Below, piece by piece: positions 14,822 to 22,674 of a stretch of DNA of 35,211 bases (positions within the stretch are counted from its first letter, which is position 1; each line of letters begins with the position of its first letter). Origin of the DNA: JBLNBQ01 sp050260095. GTDB taxonomy: Bacteria; Bacillota; UBA5301; DYFA01. Below the pieces are notes generated by a model, which saw nothing but the letters and a program-made list of their open reading frames with translations, made no database searches and had not been told where the DNA came from. A program made the position numbers and the translations under genes. The stretch lies in assembly GCA_050260095.1 (NCBI GenBank), contig JBLNBQ010000124.1, positions 1-35,211 on the forward strand. The letters run 5' to 3'.

Positions 14822-17233
14822 TCAGCGCCGCAGTTCGGCCCCGAAGGCTTCGGCGAGGCGTCCGACCACCGTCGCGACCACGCCTTCCACCTCGGCGTCG
14901 GTCAGCGTCCGCTCCGCCGAGCGGAAGGAAAGGGCGAAGGCCAGGCTGCGGCGCCCCGCGGGCAGGTTGGCCCCGGAGTAGACGTCGAAGACCTGGACCG
15001 ATTCGAGCAGCAGACCGGCGCACTCCGCGATGGACGCCCGGACCGCTTCGGCCGGAACGCCGGCCGGGAGGATCACCGCGAGGTCGCGCCGGATGGCCGG
15101 GAAACGCGGCAGCGCCCGGAAGGCGACCGCCTCCGTACCCGCCGCCAGCAGAAGTTCGAGGTTGAGTTCGAAAACTGCGACCCGTTCCGGCGCATCGAGG
15201 GCCGCCTGCACCGCGGGATGCAGTTCGGCGACTAGGCCGACGGCCCTGCCGTCCACCAGCACCTCGGCGCACCGCCCCGGGTGGAACCCGGCCCGTTCGG
15301 CCGGGCGGAAGCTGGCACCCCGTATCCCCAACCCGTCGAGCGCCAGTTCGACAATCCCTTTGGCGTCGAAGAAGTCGACCTTCCTTTCACCGCCCCACCA
15401 GCCGGCCCCAACCGTCCCGGTCAGCAGGCCCGCGGCGTGGCGCGGCTCCTGCGGCAGTTCTCCCTCGACGGTCGGCCAGAAGACCCGGCCCAGCTCGAAG
15501 AGGCGGACCTCCGTCTGCCGGCGGTTCAAGTTGCGCTTCAGTGCCTCGCCCAACGACGGCAGCAGGGTCGTGCGGAGGACGGCCTGCGCCTCGCTGAGCG
15601 GGACGACCAGTTCGACGCTGCGCCGGAGCGGCGAACCGGCCGGCACCTGCCAGGCATCGAGGTAGTCGCGGGCGACGAGCGAGGAGGTCGTGGCTTCGCT
15701 CAGGCCGGCCGCGAGGAAGAGTTCGCGCAGGCGCTGGTCCTGGCGGCGAGCCGGCGTCTCCGGGGGATCCACCGACTGTCCCGCCGGCAACGTGGCCGGG
15801 ATGCGGTCGTAGCCATGAAGCCGGGCCACCTCCTCCACGAGGTCGGCTTCCTGCTCGAGGTCGCGGCGCCAGGTCGGCACGGTCACGGCGTACGCCGCTC
15901 CTTCCGCCACCACGGAAAGCCCCGGGAGGCGCCGCAGGTAACCCACGACCTCCTCGGCGGCGAGCGACGTGCCCAGCAAAGCGTTCACCCGGGCGGGCCG
16001 CAGCGTGATGGTGCGAGGCGTGACCGGCACGGGGTTGGCGTCCACCCGGCCAGCCGCGACCACGGCGCCGGCGATCTCCGCCATCAGTTGAGCCGCCCGG
16101 TCGGCGGCGAGCGCCTGCCCGTCGGGGTCGATGCCCTTTTCGAACCGGGAGGAGGCCTCGGACCGCATCCCGAGGCGCTTGGCCGTCCGCCGGACCATCG
16201 TCGGGTTGAAGTAGGCGCTCTCGAGGAGCACCCGCCGGGTCGTGGGGGTGACCTCCGAACCCTGCCCGCCCATGACGCCGGCCACGGCGACCGGTCCCCG
16301 CGCGTCGGCGATCACCAGGTCGGTCAAGGTCAGACTCCGCGTCGAACCGTCGAGCGTCACCAGATCTTCCCCGGACCCCGCCCGCCGGACGATGATCCGG
16401 TGATCCGCCACCCGGTCGAGATCAAAGGCGTGGAGCGGCTGTCCAAGCTCGAGCATCACGTAGTTGGTGACATCGACCAGGTTCGATATGGGCCGCAGGC
16501 CGCACGCCCGGAGGCGCTGCTGCATCCAGAGTGGTGACGCGCCCACCTGAGCGTCCTCGAGCACCCGGGCCACGTAGCGCGGGCAACCGTCGGGGTCCAG
16601 GACCACCACCGCGGCCAGCGTCTCGACGGGCGCGCCGGTCTCAGGCGCGCGGATCTCCGGCGGCCGGAACTCTCCCCCGAAGATGGCGGCTGCCTCACGG
16701 GCCAGGCCCAAAAGGCTCAGGCAATCGGCCCGGTTGGCGGTCAGTTCGAAGACGAGCACCGCCTCGCCCAGGTGCAGCGCGGCCGTGAGGTCCTCGCCCG
16801 GTGGCAGCGGCTCCGGCAGGAGCATGATCCCGTCGCCCTCCATGTCGGAGAGGCCCAGTTCGTTGGCGGAGCACAGCATGCCCTCCGACCGCACGCCCCG
16901 GAACTCAGCCCAGCCCATCTCCCGGCCGTCGGCCAGGACCGCGCCGGGCAAGGCCACCGGCACCGTCTGCCCGGTCGCCACGTTCGGAGCGCCGGTGACG
17001 ATGGTGACCGGCGCGGGGCGCCCGACCTCGACCTTGCAGACCTTCAGGTGATCGCTGCCGGCCAGCGGCGCCACGTCCTCCAGCCGCCCGGCCACCACGC
17101 CCTTGACTCCTCCGCCGAAAGTCTCCACGGCGTCGACCGGGAGACCGGCCATCGTGAAACCATCGGCCAGGCGGCCGGCCTCCGCCGGCAGGCCGCTGAC
17201 CAGTTCACGCAACCAGAAAACCGGAACCCGCAC
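14822..17233 (-). CDS. pheT: phenylalanyl-tRNA synthetase beta subunit
   Basis: 803 residues, the beta chain of the alpha2-beta2 PheRS. Domains in order: EMAP/OB-type tRNA-binding domain (about 40-150, including GSDHLKVCKVEVG), B3/B4 editing domain (about 200-380, with NRADCLSLLGLAREAAA just before), B5 domain (about 405-475), the inactive class II-like core, and the C-terminal anticodon-binding FDX-ACB domain (about 708-803, ALPRFPAIRRDLAV). Full length for the family. The GTG start at 17233 has a clear AAGGGGTGG site 7 bp upstream and lies 15 bp after the pheS stop, so the two subunits are made from one message under the T-box at 18339. Confidence 0.97.
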   Translation of the reverse strand: MRVPVFWLRELVSGLPAEAGRLADGFTMAGLPVDAVETFGGGVKGVVAGRLEDVAPLAGSDHLKVCKVEVGRPAPVTIVTGAPNVATGQTVPVALPGAVLADGREMGWAEFRGVRSEGMLCSANELGLSDMEGDGIMLLPEPLPPGEDLTAALHLGEAVLVFELTANRADCLSLLGLAREAAAIFGGEFRPPEIRAPETGAPVETLAAVVVLDPDGCPRYVARVLEDAQVGASPLWMQQRLRACGLRPISNLVDVTNYVMLELGQPLHAFDLDRVADHRIIVRRAGSGEDLVTLDGSTRSLTLTDLVIADARGPVAVAGVMGGQGSEVTPTTRRVLLESAYFNPTMVRRTAKRLGMRSEASSRFEKGIDPDGQALAADRAAQLMAEIAGAVVAAGRVDANPVPVTPRTITLRPARVNALLGTSLAAEEVVGYLRRLPGLSVVAEGAAYAVTVPTWRRDLEQEADLVEEVARLHGYDRIPATLPAGQSVDPPETPARRQDQRLRELFLAAGLSEATTSSLVARDYLDAWQVPAGSPLRRSVELVVPLSEAQAVLRTTLLPSLGEALKRNLNRRQTEVRLFELGRVFWPTVEGELPQEPRHAAGLLTGTVGAGWWGGERKVDFFDAKGIVELALDGLGIRGASFRPAERAGFHPGRCAEVLVDGRAVGLVAELHPAVQAALDAPERVAVFELNLELLLAAGTEAVAFRALPRFPAIRRDLAVILPAGVPAEAVRASIAECAGLLLESVQVFDVYSGANLPAGRRSLAFALSFRSAERTLTDAEVEGVVATVVGRLAEAFGAELRR

Positions 17234-17248
17234 TGCTCATCCACCCCT

Positions 17249-18280
17249 TCACTCCTGGCGGAACTGGGCCAGGAAGCGCAAGTCGTTCTCCAGGTAGTGC
17301 CGGATGTCGTCGATCCCATAGCGAAGCATGGCGATCCGTTCGACCCCCATCCCGAAAGCGAAGCCGGAGTATCGCTCCGGGTCGTAGCCCGACATGGCCA
17401 GGACGTTGGGATTCACCGACCCGGCCCCGCTGATCTCGATCCAGCCGGTGCCCTTGCAGACCCGGCACCCTGCCCCCTGGCAGACGTGACAGGACATATC
17501 CACCTCGGCCGACGGCTCGGTGAACGGGAAGTAGCTCGGGCGGAGCCGGATGCTCTGCTTGGGGCCGAAGATGCGCCGCACGAACTCCTCAAGGGTGCCC
17601 TTCAGGTCGCCGAAGGTGATGCCCTTGTCGACCACGAGACCTTCGATCTGGTGGAAGACGGGCGAGTGGGTGGCGTCGAGGGCGTCCCGGCGGTAGACCC
17701 GGCCCGGGGCAACCACGCGCACCGGCCGGGGCGCCAGGCGCTCCATCGTGCGCACCTGCACCGGCGAGGTATGGGTGCGGAGCAAGAGCCCGCCAGTCAC
17801 GTAAAGGGTGTCCCACATCTCCCGCGCCGGATGTTCGGGCGGAAGGTTCAGCGCGGTGAAATTGTAGTAATCGAGTTCGACCTCCGGTCCCTCGACCACG
17901 CTGTAGCCCAGCGAGATGAAGGCCTGGCAGATCTCGTTGGTGATGAGCGAGAGCGGGTGGGGCGAGCCGACGGGCGGCCGGCGCCCGGGCAGCGTCACGT
18001 CGACCCGCTCGGCCTCGAGGCGCGCCTTCTCCGCGGCGCCCCGCAGGAGCGCGGCACGGGCCGCGATCGCCTCTTCGAGTTCGCCTTTGACCGCGTTGGC
18101 CAATTGGCCGAGGCGCGGCCGGTCCGCCGGGTCCACGGCGGCGAGCCCCCGCAGGATCTCCGTCAAAGCGCCCTTCTTACCGGTCAGCGCCAGGCGCGCC
18201 GCTTCCAGTTCTTCCAGGCTCCCCGCCTGGCCGATCTGAGCCAGGCCGGTGCTGCGCAGTCGCGCCAGTTCCTGTTCCAT
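17249..18280 (-). CDS. pheS: phenylalanyl-tRNA synthetase alpha subunit
   Basis: 343 residues, the catalytic class II chain of PheRS. An N-terminal coiled coil (about 1-85) binds tRNA; the core has motif 2 around TSPVQVRTME and VFHQIEGLVVD, the Cys-rich CHVCQGAGCRVCKGTGW loop seen in bacterial PheS, and motif 3 GFAFGMGVERIAML near the C-terminus. The open frame continues upstream, but that part lies in the T-box terminator; the ATG at 18280 (MEQELARL) has GGGAGGG at 7 bp and fits the family length. Confidence 0.97.
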   Translation of the reverse strand: MEQELARLRSTGLAQIGQAGSLEELEAARLALTGKKGALTEILRGLAAVDPADRPRLGQLANAVKGELEEAIAARAALLRGAAEKARLEAERVDVTLPGRRPPVGSPHPLSLITNEICQAFISLGYSVVEGPEVELDYYNFTALNLPPEHPAREMWDTLYVTGGLLLRTHTSPVQVRTMERLAPRPVRVVAPGRVYRRDALDATHSPVFHQIEGLVVDKGITFGDLKGTLEEFVRRIFGPKQSIRLRPSYFPFTEPSAEVDMSCHVCQGAGCRVCKGTGWIEISGAGSVNPNVLAMSGYDPERYSGFAFGMGVERIAMLRYGIDDIRHYLENDLRFLAQFRQE

Positions 18281-18338
18281 GAAGCTACCCTCCCGTTCTG
18301 CCACTCCCACGCGGACGTGGCCCCTGCCGGAACACAAG

Positions 18339-18640
18339 AAGCCGGCCTTCCGTCTAGGGACGAAAGGCCGGCTTCCGCGGTACCACCCTAATCGCCTGTC
18401 GCGGCCGGAGCCGGACAGGCACTCTCGCACGCCCCCATCAGGGCGCCTCCCCTGTAACGGTGGGGTTCCGGCGCAACCTACTCGGGCTCGCCCGCCCTTT
18501 CAGCCCGCACTCGGGAGTGAACTTCGGTCGACTCGGAACCAGCGCCGCTTCCAGCCAAAGGCGGCGCCTCCCTGGGGCTCCGACCTGTTCGACCTACTCT
18601 TCTCCGTCTTCGTTTTTCGCAACGTATATGCTTTGACCGA
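18339..18640 (-). promoter_or_regulatory. T-box riboswitch (Phe) upstream of pheST
   Basis: A complete-looking T-box leader on the minus strand. It begins with Stem I elements (AGAGTAGG, S-turn-like, near 18593-18600) and a specifier loop reading GAAGTTCACTCC, with specifier TTC (Phe) at 18519-18521. The 15-base T-box core AGGGTGGTACCGCGG is at 18375-18389. It is followed by a very stable terminator (AAGCCGGCCTT ... AAGGCCGGCTT, 18339-18374) with a short, imperfect T tail. Uncharged tRNA-Phe is expected to stabilise the antiterminator and allow pheS-pheT expression. Confidence 0.93.
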
Positions 18641-18701
18641 ATGAACGGCTATGCTCTCAGCTCATCGGGTATGTCGACCAGACTCCGATACAAGAGATAA
18701 G

Positions 18702-18809
18702 CCACAATTGAACCGGTGCCCTCGAACAGCCTCCAGAAAACTTCTGGATTCCACACCAAAGGTAACACCCCTTCGAGCGAGTTTGCCGCCGGTCCTATTC
18801 AATTGTCGG
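18702..18809 (-). repeat. nested inverted-repeat structure at the 5' end of the pheST leader
   Basis: Three nested inverted repeats fold on one axis. Outer: 702-716 pairs with 789-809 (CC, ACAATTGAA and CCGG pairing GG, TTCAATTGT and CCGG, with small bulges). Middle: CTCGAA (18721-18726) with TTCGAG (18772-18777). Inner: CCAGAA (18733-18738) with TTCTGG (18742-18747). About 27 base pairs in all. It starts right after the predicted transcription start and ends before the T-box Stem I. I do not recognise it. Confidence 0.6.
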
Positions 18810-19650
18810 CCCTATTATAACACGCTGATTTTCCGGCTGACAAGGTCGCGCCGAAGCCCAGCCGCCGGGTCACCTCATAGAGCAGGAGCCCGGCAGCCAC
18901 CGCCGCGTTGAGCGACTCCACCCCGGTGGCCATGGGGATGACCACCCGGTGGGTGACGACCGCCGCTACCCCGTCCGTCAAGCCTTCGGCCTCCCCGCCG
19001 ACCACCACGACCACCGGAACGCGCAGCTCAGCCGTGAACAGAGGCGTGTCGCCCTCGGGATCGCCGGCCGCCACCGTGACTCCCCGGGCCGCCAACTCCC
19101 TGAGCGCCGAAGGCAGGTCCACCTCCTCCGCCAAAGGCAGCCGGAAAGTGGCACCCATGGCCGACCGGAGCACCTTGGGGTTGGCGGCCTCCACCGTGCC
19201 GTGCCCCAAGAGCACGCCGGTCGCCCCTGCCGCCGCGGCCGTCCGCAGCATGGTGCCGAGGTTCCCCGGATCCTGCAGGCGATCCACGGCAAGGAGGAAG
19301 GGGCGTTCCTGCGCCAATAGCCCCGCCGCCGGCACGCCGGGAGACGGGATCACCGCCAGCACCCCTTGGGGGGTCTCAGTGGTCGCCGCCTTGGCCATGG
19401 TATCTTCGGTCACCGTGTAGACCGCGCTCCCCAGCTCACGGGCGGCCTGCAGCAGGCGCTCCCCCCGCTCGAAGCGGAGCAGGCGAGGCGTGTAGAGCAA
19501 CAGCGCGGGCGCCACTTTGGCCGCCAGCGCCTCCTCCACCAAGCGCACCCCTTCGATGATGGTCTGGCCGCTCGCCTCCCGCCCCTTCTTCGTGTGGAGC
19601 GACCGGAGAAAGCTCAGGCGTCCCTTCCCGACTTCATCCATCTGCGCCAA
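18799..19650 (-). CDS. TrmH/SpoU-family RNA 2'-O-methyltransferase
   Basis: 283 residues; SPOUT-class methyltransferase that uses S-adenosylmethionine to methylate a ribose in rRNA or tRNA. An N-terminal substrate-binding domain (about 15-95, with IIEGVRLVEEAL) is followed by the knotted SPOUT domain with motif 1 DPGNLGTMLRTAAAAG, motif 2 VVVGGEAEGL and motif 3 IPMATGVESLNAAVAAG. Position between rplT and pheS matches Bacillus ysgA. The frame is open to 19671, but the likely start is TTG at 19650: GAGGAGG lies 6 bp upstream, whereas the next ATG (19641) is too far from it and a start at 19671 would contain the ribosome binding site. The last codons contain the predicted pheST promoter. Confidence 0.9.
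   Translation of the reverse strand: MAQMDEVGKGRLSFLRSLHTKKGREASGQTIIEGVRLVEEALAAKVAPALLLYTPRLLRFERGERLLQAARELGSAVYTVTEDTMAKAATTETPQGVLAVIPSPGVPAAGLLAQERPFLLAVDRLQDPGNLGTMLRTAAAAGATGVLLGHGTVEAANPKVLRSAMGATFRLPLAEEVDLPSALRELAARGVTVAAGDPEGDTPLFTAELRVPVVVVVGGEAEGLTDGVAAVVTHRVVIPMATGVESLNAAVAAGLLLYEVTRRLGFGATLSAGKSACYNRADN
18814..18843 (-). promoter_or_regulatory. pheST promoter (sigma-A)
   Basis: On the minus strand TTGTCA (18838-18843), an 18-bp spacer and a perfect TATAAT (18814-18819). It lies inside the last codons of the upstream methyltransferase gene and would start transcription near 18807, giving a leader of more than 500 nt before pheS. Confidence 0.65.
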
Positions 19651-19661
19651 CCGCTGCCTCC

Positions 19662-19693
19662 TCAAAAGCAAACGGCCCGGTTTCCCGGGCCGT
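19662..19693 (-). terminator. intrinsic terminator after rplT
   Basis: Minus strand: ACGGCCCGG-GAAA-CCGGGCCGT (19672-19693) followed by TTTGCTTTT. It closes the infC-rpmI-rplT unit just before the ribosome binding site of the methyltransferase gene, so that gene depends on read-through or a promoter not recognised here. Confidence 0.8.
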
Positions 19694-19699
19694 CCTTCC

Positions 19700-20059
19700 T
19701 CAGCCTTGGAGACTGTCCTTCGCCACGCTGACCAACTGCCCGAAGGCGCCTGGTTCGTGAACTGCGAGATCGGCGAGCATCTTCCGGTTGACCTCCACCC
19801 CGGCCTTCTTCAGGCCGTTGACCATGCGGCTGTAGGTAAGCCCGTGGTTGCGGGCCGCCGCGTTGATCCGGGCGATCCATAGCTTGCGGAAGTCGCGCTT
19901 CTTCTTCCGGCGGTCGGCGAACGCATACGCGAGCGACTTGAGGACCTGCCCGTTCGCGACGCGGAACAGGCGGTGCTTCGATCCGAAGTAGCCCCGCGCC
20001 AGCTTCAGAATCTTCTTATGGCGATGACGACTGGTGTAGCCGCCCTTAACCCTCGGCAC
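19700..20059 (-). CDS. rplT: 50S ribosomal protein L20
   Basis: 119 residues, very basic, with the L20 signature throughout (MPRVKGGYTSRHRHKKIL, GSKHRLFRVANGQ, RDFRKLWIARINAAAR). L20 binds 23S rRNA early in 50S assembly and, in Bacillota, also binds the infC leader to repress its own operon. Start is GTG at 20059 with AAAGGATG upstream. Last gene of the infC operon, 26 bp after rpmI. Confidence 0.97.
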   Translation of the reverse strand: MPRVKGGYTSRHRHKKILKLARGYFGSKHRLFRVANGQVLKSLAYAFADRRKKKRDFRKLWIARINAAARNHGLTYSRMVNGLKKAGVEVNRKMLADLAVHEPGAFGQLVSVAKDSLQG

Positions 20060-20085
20060 GTCGACTCATCCTTTCTTGGTCAGGC

Positions 20086-20283
20086 TTACTTGTACAGGAT
20101 CAGCCGCCGGAGACGAGCCTGATCCGTGTCGGCCGCCACTTGCGGGAACCTCAGGTGGCGCTTGCGCTTGGCGTTCTTCGACAATGCGATGTGGCTCTTG
20201 AAGGCCCGGTTCTTGACGACCTTGCCGGTGCCGGTGAGCGAGAAACGCTTGGCAGCGCCCCGGTGGGTCTTGATCTTCGGCAT
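20086..20283 (-). CDS. rpmI: 50S ribosomal protein L35
   Basis: 65 residues, matching L35 in length and sequence (MPKIKTHRGAAKRFSLTGTGK at the start, KRKRHLR in the middle). It is a small basic protein of the large subunit. ATG at 20283 with GGAGG upstream, 16 bp after infC. Confidence 0.97.
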   Translation of the reverse strand: MPKIKTHRGAAKRFSLTGTGKVVKNRAFKSHIALSKNAKRKRHLRFPQVAADTDQARLRRLILYK

Positions 20284-20299
20284 CCCTGTTCCTCCGTTC

Positions 20300-20818
20300 T
20301 TAACTTGACTTCGGCGTGAGGATCATAATCATGTTGCGCCCTTCCACCCTGGGCTCCCGTTCGACGCCGGCGATCTCGGTCAGCTTGCCGGCCATCTCCA
20401 GCATCAGCTTCTGCGCCAGATCAGCGTGGACGATCTCCCGGCCGCGGAACCGGATGACGACCTTGACCTTGTCCCCCTCTTTGAGGAACTTCTCGGCAGC
20501 CTTCGTTTTGACGTCGAGGTCGTGGTCTTCGATCTTCGGCGTCATGCGCACCTCTTTCAGGTCGGCGACATGCTGCTTCTTGCGCGCTTCACGGTCGTGC
20601 TTGGCCTGTTGGTACCGGAACCGGCCGTAGTCCATGATCCGGCACACCGGCGGTCTCGCGGTCGGGGCCACCTCCACCAGGTCGAGTTCCTTCTCCTCGG
20701 CGATCCGAAGCGCGTCGCGAATCTGAAGGACGCCCAGCTTGTTCCCTTCTTCGTCGATCACCAGGACTTCCCGGACCCGGATCTGGTCGTTCACCCGGAG
20801 GTCCTTTTCCGTGCTGAT
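20300..20818 (-). CDS. infC: translation initiation factor IF-3, probable ATC start
   Basis: IF3 binds the 30S subunit, keeps it free of 50S and checks the start codon and initiator tRNA. With the proposed start the protein has 172 residues, with an N-terminal domain (IRVREVLVIDEEGNKLG), a helical linker (about 75-90) and a C-terminal domain (about 91-172, KVKVVIRFRGRE). The first ATG/GTG/TTG-type start is GTG at 20794, which would remove the STEKDLR segment that is conserved at the IF3 N-terminus. In frame 8 codons upstream is ATC (20818), with GGGGGTGA 6 bp before it and a TGA stop 3 codons further up. AUU, AUA or AUC initiation of infC is well known and allows autoregulation by IF3. The main uncertainty is this start. 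Confidence 0.93.
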   Translation of the reverse strand: MSTEKDLRVNDQIRVREVLVIDEEGNKLGVLQIRDALRIAEEKELDLVEVAPTARPPVCRIMDYGRFRYQQAKHDREARKKQHVADLKEVRMTPKIEDHDLDVKTKAAEKFLKEGDKVKVVIRFRGREIVHADLAQKLMLEMAGKLTEIAGVEREPRVEGRNMIMILTPKSS

Positions 20819-20867
20819 GCTGCTTCACCCCCAGAAATGGATTGCCTCACCGGCCAGCCGCGCCAAC

Positions 20868-20890
20868 AAAAAAGGCGGGGTCTTCCCCGC
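20868..20890 (-). terminator. attenuator in the infC leader
   Basis: Minus strand GCGGGG-AAGA-CCCCGC followed by CTTTTTTG (hairpin 20875-20890). It lies in the 5' leader about 50 nt before the infC start, after further stem-forming sequence (20895-21000). In Bacillota the infC-rpmI-rplT leader is controlled by L20 through premature termination; the position fits that mechanism, although the L20-binding fold was not modelled. Confidence 0.7.
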
Positions 20891-21007
20891 TCCGAACGCG
20901 CATTTACAGTGCAACCCAACGGTCGCCTGCGGCGCTACCTCGGCTGGCTCTGAGCCGCCGGGTGAGAAGCGGGTGCTTCTACTTGGACGCATCGGCCTAA
21001 CGCATAA

Positions 21008-21036
21008 AGTGTACCACACAATCCCAGCGCCGTCAA
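21008..21036 (-). promoter_or_regulatory. infC operon promoter (sigma-A)
   Basis: Minus strand TTGACG (21031-21036), 17-bp spacer, TACACT (21008-21013). The -35 starts 5 bp after the murJ stop codon. Predicted leader about 185 nt. Confidence 0.7.
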
Positions 21037-21040
21037 CGCT

Positions 21041-22624
21041 TCAGGCCTTGTTCCCGCGGCTCCGGTAAAGCCGGAGGATGAGCGGAATCTCCTCCATCCT
21101 CAGCGCCAGGGCGGAGAGGAGGAACGTCAGGCTCCCCACCGCAATCCCGGCGGCCACCTCCACCATCCGGCCGAAGGTGCTCGCCAAATCGACCCGGGGA
21201 TCGATCACGTGCCTGATCACCAACGCCGTCACGACCCACATCACGGCGGAGGCGACGAGGCTCTTGGCGAAGGAGACGGCGATGCCTCGCCCGTTCAACC
21301 GGCCGAGCTTGGGCCGCAGGAACCAGAGCATGAAGACCATGTCGAGCAGGCTCGTGATGGCGAACGCCAGGGCCACTCCAGCATGCCCCATGTGCAGGCC
21401 CTTGATGAAGTAGGCGCTCATGATGATGTTGGCCGCCACGGTGAAGAGGCCGATCCGCACCGGGGTGGCGGTATCCTGTAGGGAGTAGTAGACCCGGGTG
21501 AGGTGCTGCACCGCCGACTGGGAAAAGAGGCCCATCGAATAGTAGATCAGGGCGATGGCCGTCGCCGCCGTGTCGCTGTCGCTGAACTTCCCGGTCTGGT
21601 ACAAGAAACGGACGATCGGGGTGGCGAGGACGATCAGCCCCACGCTCGCTGGAATGGTGATGAAGTAGATGATCTGGAGCCCCAAGGCGTTGGAGCGGCG
21701 GAAGTCGTCCATCTGGCCGAGCGCCGCCTGCCGGGTCATGGTCGGAAAGATCACCGTGGAGACCGCGGTGGCGAAGAGGCCGAGCGGCAGCTGCATCAGG
21801 CGGTTGGCCAACCGCAGGGCCGTTATCCCACCTTCGAGCCCGGAAGCCAGGTTCTGGTTGACGAGCAGGTTGATCTGGGCGATCGAGAGCCCGAGCAGAG
21901 TTGGCAGAAAGAGGCGGAGCATCTTCCGGGGGCCGGGATGTTTGAAGTCGATGACGAACCGGTAACCCCGGTTGAAGCGCCCGGCGAAGAAGGCCTGCAG
22001 GCCGAAGTTGACCAGCGCCCCGATCACCACGCCGACCGCCATGCCGGGGATGTCGTACTTAGGACCCAAGGCGTAGGCCGCCGCGATGATGCAGAGGTTG
22101 TAAGCGATGGGTCCGAAGGCGGGCACCCCGAACCGCCGGTAAGAGTTGAGGATGGCTGCTCCGATCCCCGACAGGGCGGTGAAGAAGACCGCCGGGAACA
22201 TGAGGCGCATCAGAAAGACCAACAGTTGAAACTGTTTGCCCTTGAACTCGTAGGCTACCAGGGGCGCGAGCTGCGGAGCAAAGAGCATACCGACGACGAC
22301 GAAGCCGATCATCACCACCACCACGGTGTTGATGAAGCTCGAGGCCACGTACCAGGCCTCGTTCTCTTCGTCGCGCGCCAGGTATTCCGTGAAGACGGGG
22401 ATGAAGGCCGACCCCAGGGCTCCCCCGATGAGCAGGTAGTACATGAGGTCGGGAATGGAGAAGGCGGCCCAGTAGGCGTCGGTGGCGGGACTCCGCCCGA
22501 AGAGGTCGGCCACCGCCCGCTCTCGGATGAACCCGAGAATGCGGCTGGCGAGAATACCCAGCATCACCAGGGTGGCCGCTCTCGCCGCGTTGGGGCCACG
22601 ATGGGCTTGCGAAGCCGGTTCCAA
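21041..22624 (-). CDS. murJ: lipid II flippase MurJ
   Basis: 527 residues of a polytopic membrane protein in the MOP superfamily; flips the peptidoglycan precursor lipid II across the membrane. The N-terminal signature ASRILGFIRERAVADLFG and the block DAYWAAFSIPDLMYYLLIGGALGSAFIPVF are typical of MurJ/MviN, as are PTLLGLSIAQINLLVNQNLAS and the 13-14 hydrophobic segments. The start is TTG at 22624, preceded by GAGGGAG at about 8 bp; no ATG or GTG start gives a better fit. It follows spoIIP by 50 bp on the same strand. Because it is next to a sporulation gene, a spore-wall-specific paralogue is possible but cannot be told. Confidence 0.94.
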   Translation of the reverse strand: MEPASQAHRGPNAARAATLVMLGILASRILGFIRERAVADLFGRSPATDAYWAAFSIPDLMYYLLIGGALGSAFIPVFTEYLARDEENEAWYVASSFINTVVVVMIGFVVVGMLFAPQLAPLVAYEFKGKQFQLLVFLMRLMFPAVFFTALSGIGAAILNSYRRFGVPAFGPIAYNLCIIAAAYALGPKYDIPGMAVGVVIGALVNFGLQAFFAGRFNRGYRFVIDFKHPGPRKMLRLFLPTLLGLSIAQINLLVNQNLASGLEGGITALRLANRLMQLPLGLFATAVSTVIFPTMTRQAALGQMDDFRRSNALGLQIIYFITIPASVGLIVLATPIVRFLYQTGKFSDSDTAATAIALIYYSMGLFSQSAVQHLTRVYYSLQDTATPVRIGLFTVAANIIMSAYFIKGLHMGHAGVALAFAITSLLDMVFMLWFLRPKLGRLNGRGIAVSFAKSLVASAVMWVVTALVIRHVIDPRVDLASTFGRMVEVAAGIAVGSLTFLLSALALRMEEIPLILRLYRSRGNKA

Positions 22625-22674
22625 TTACGTCGCTCCCTCGAACGCCTTCCCGGTCAAGCCAGGAAGCCACCCTG

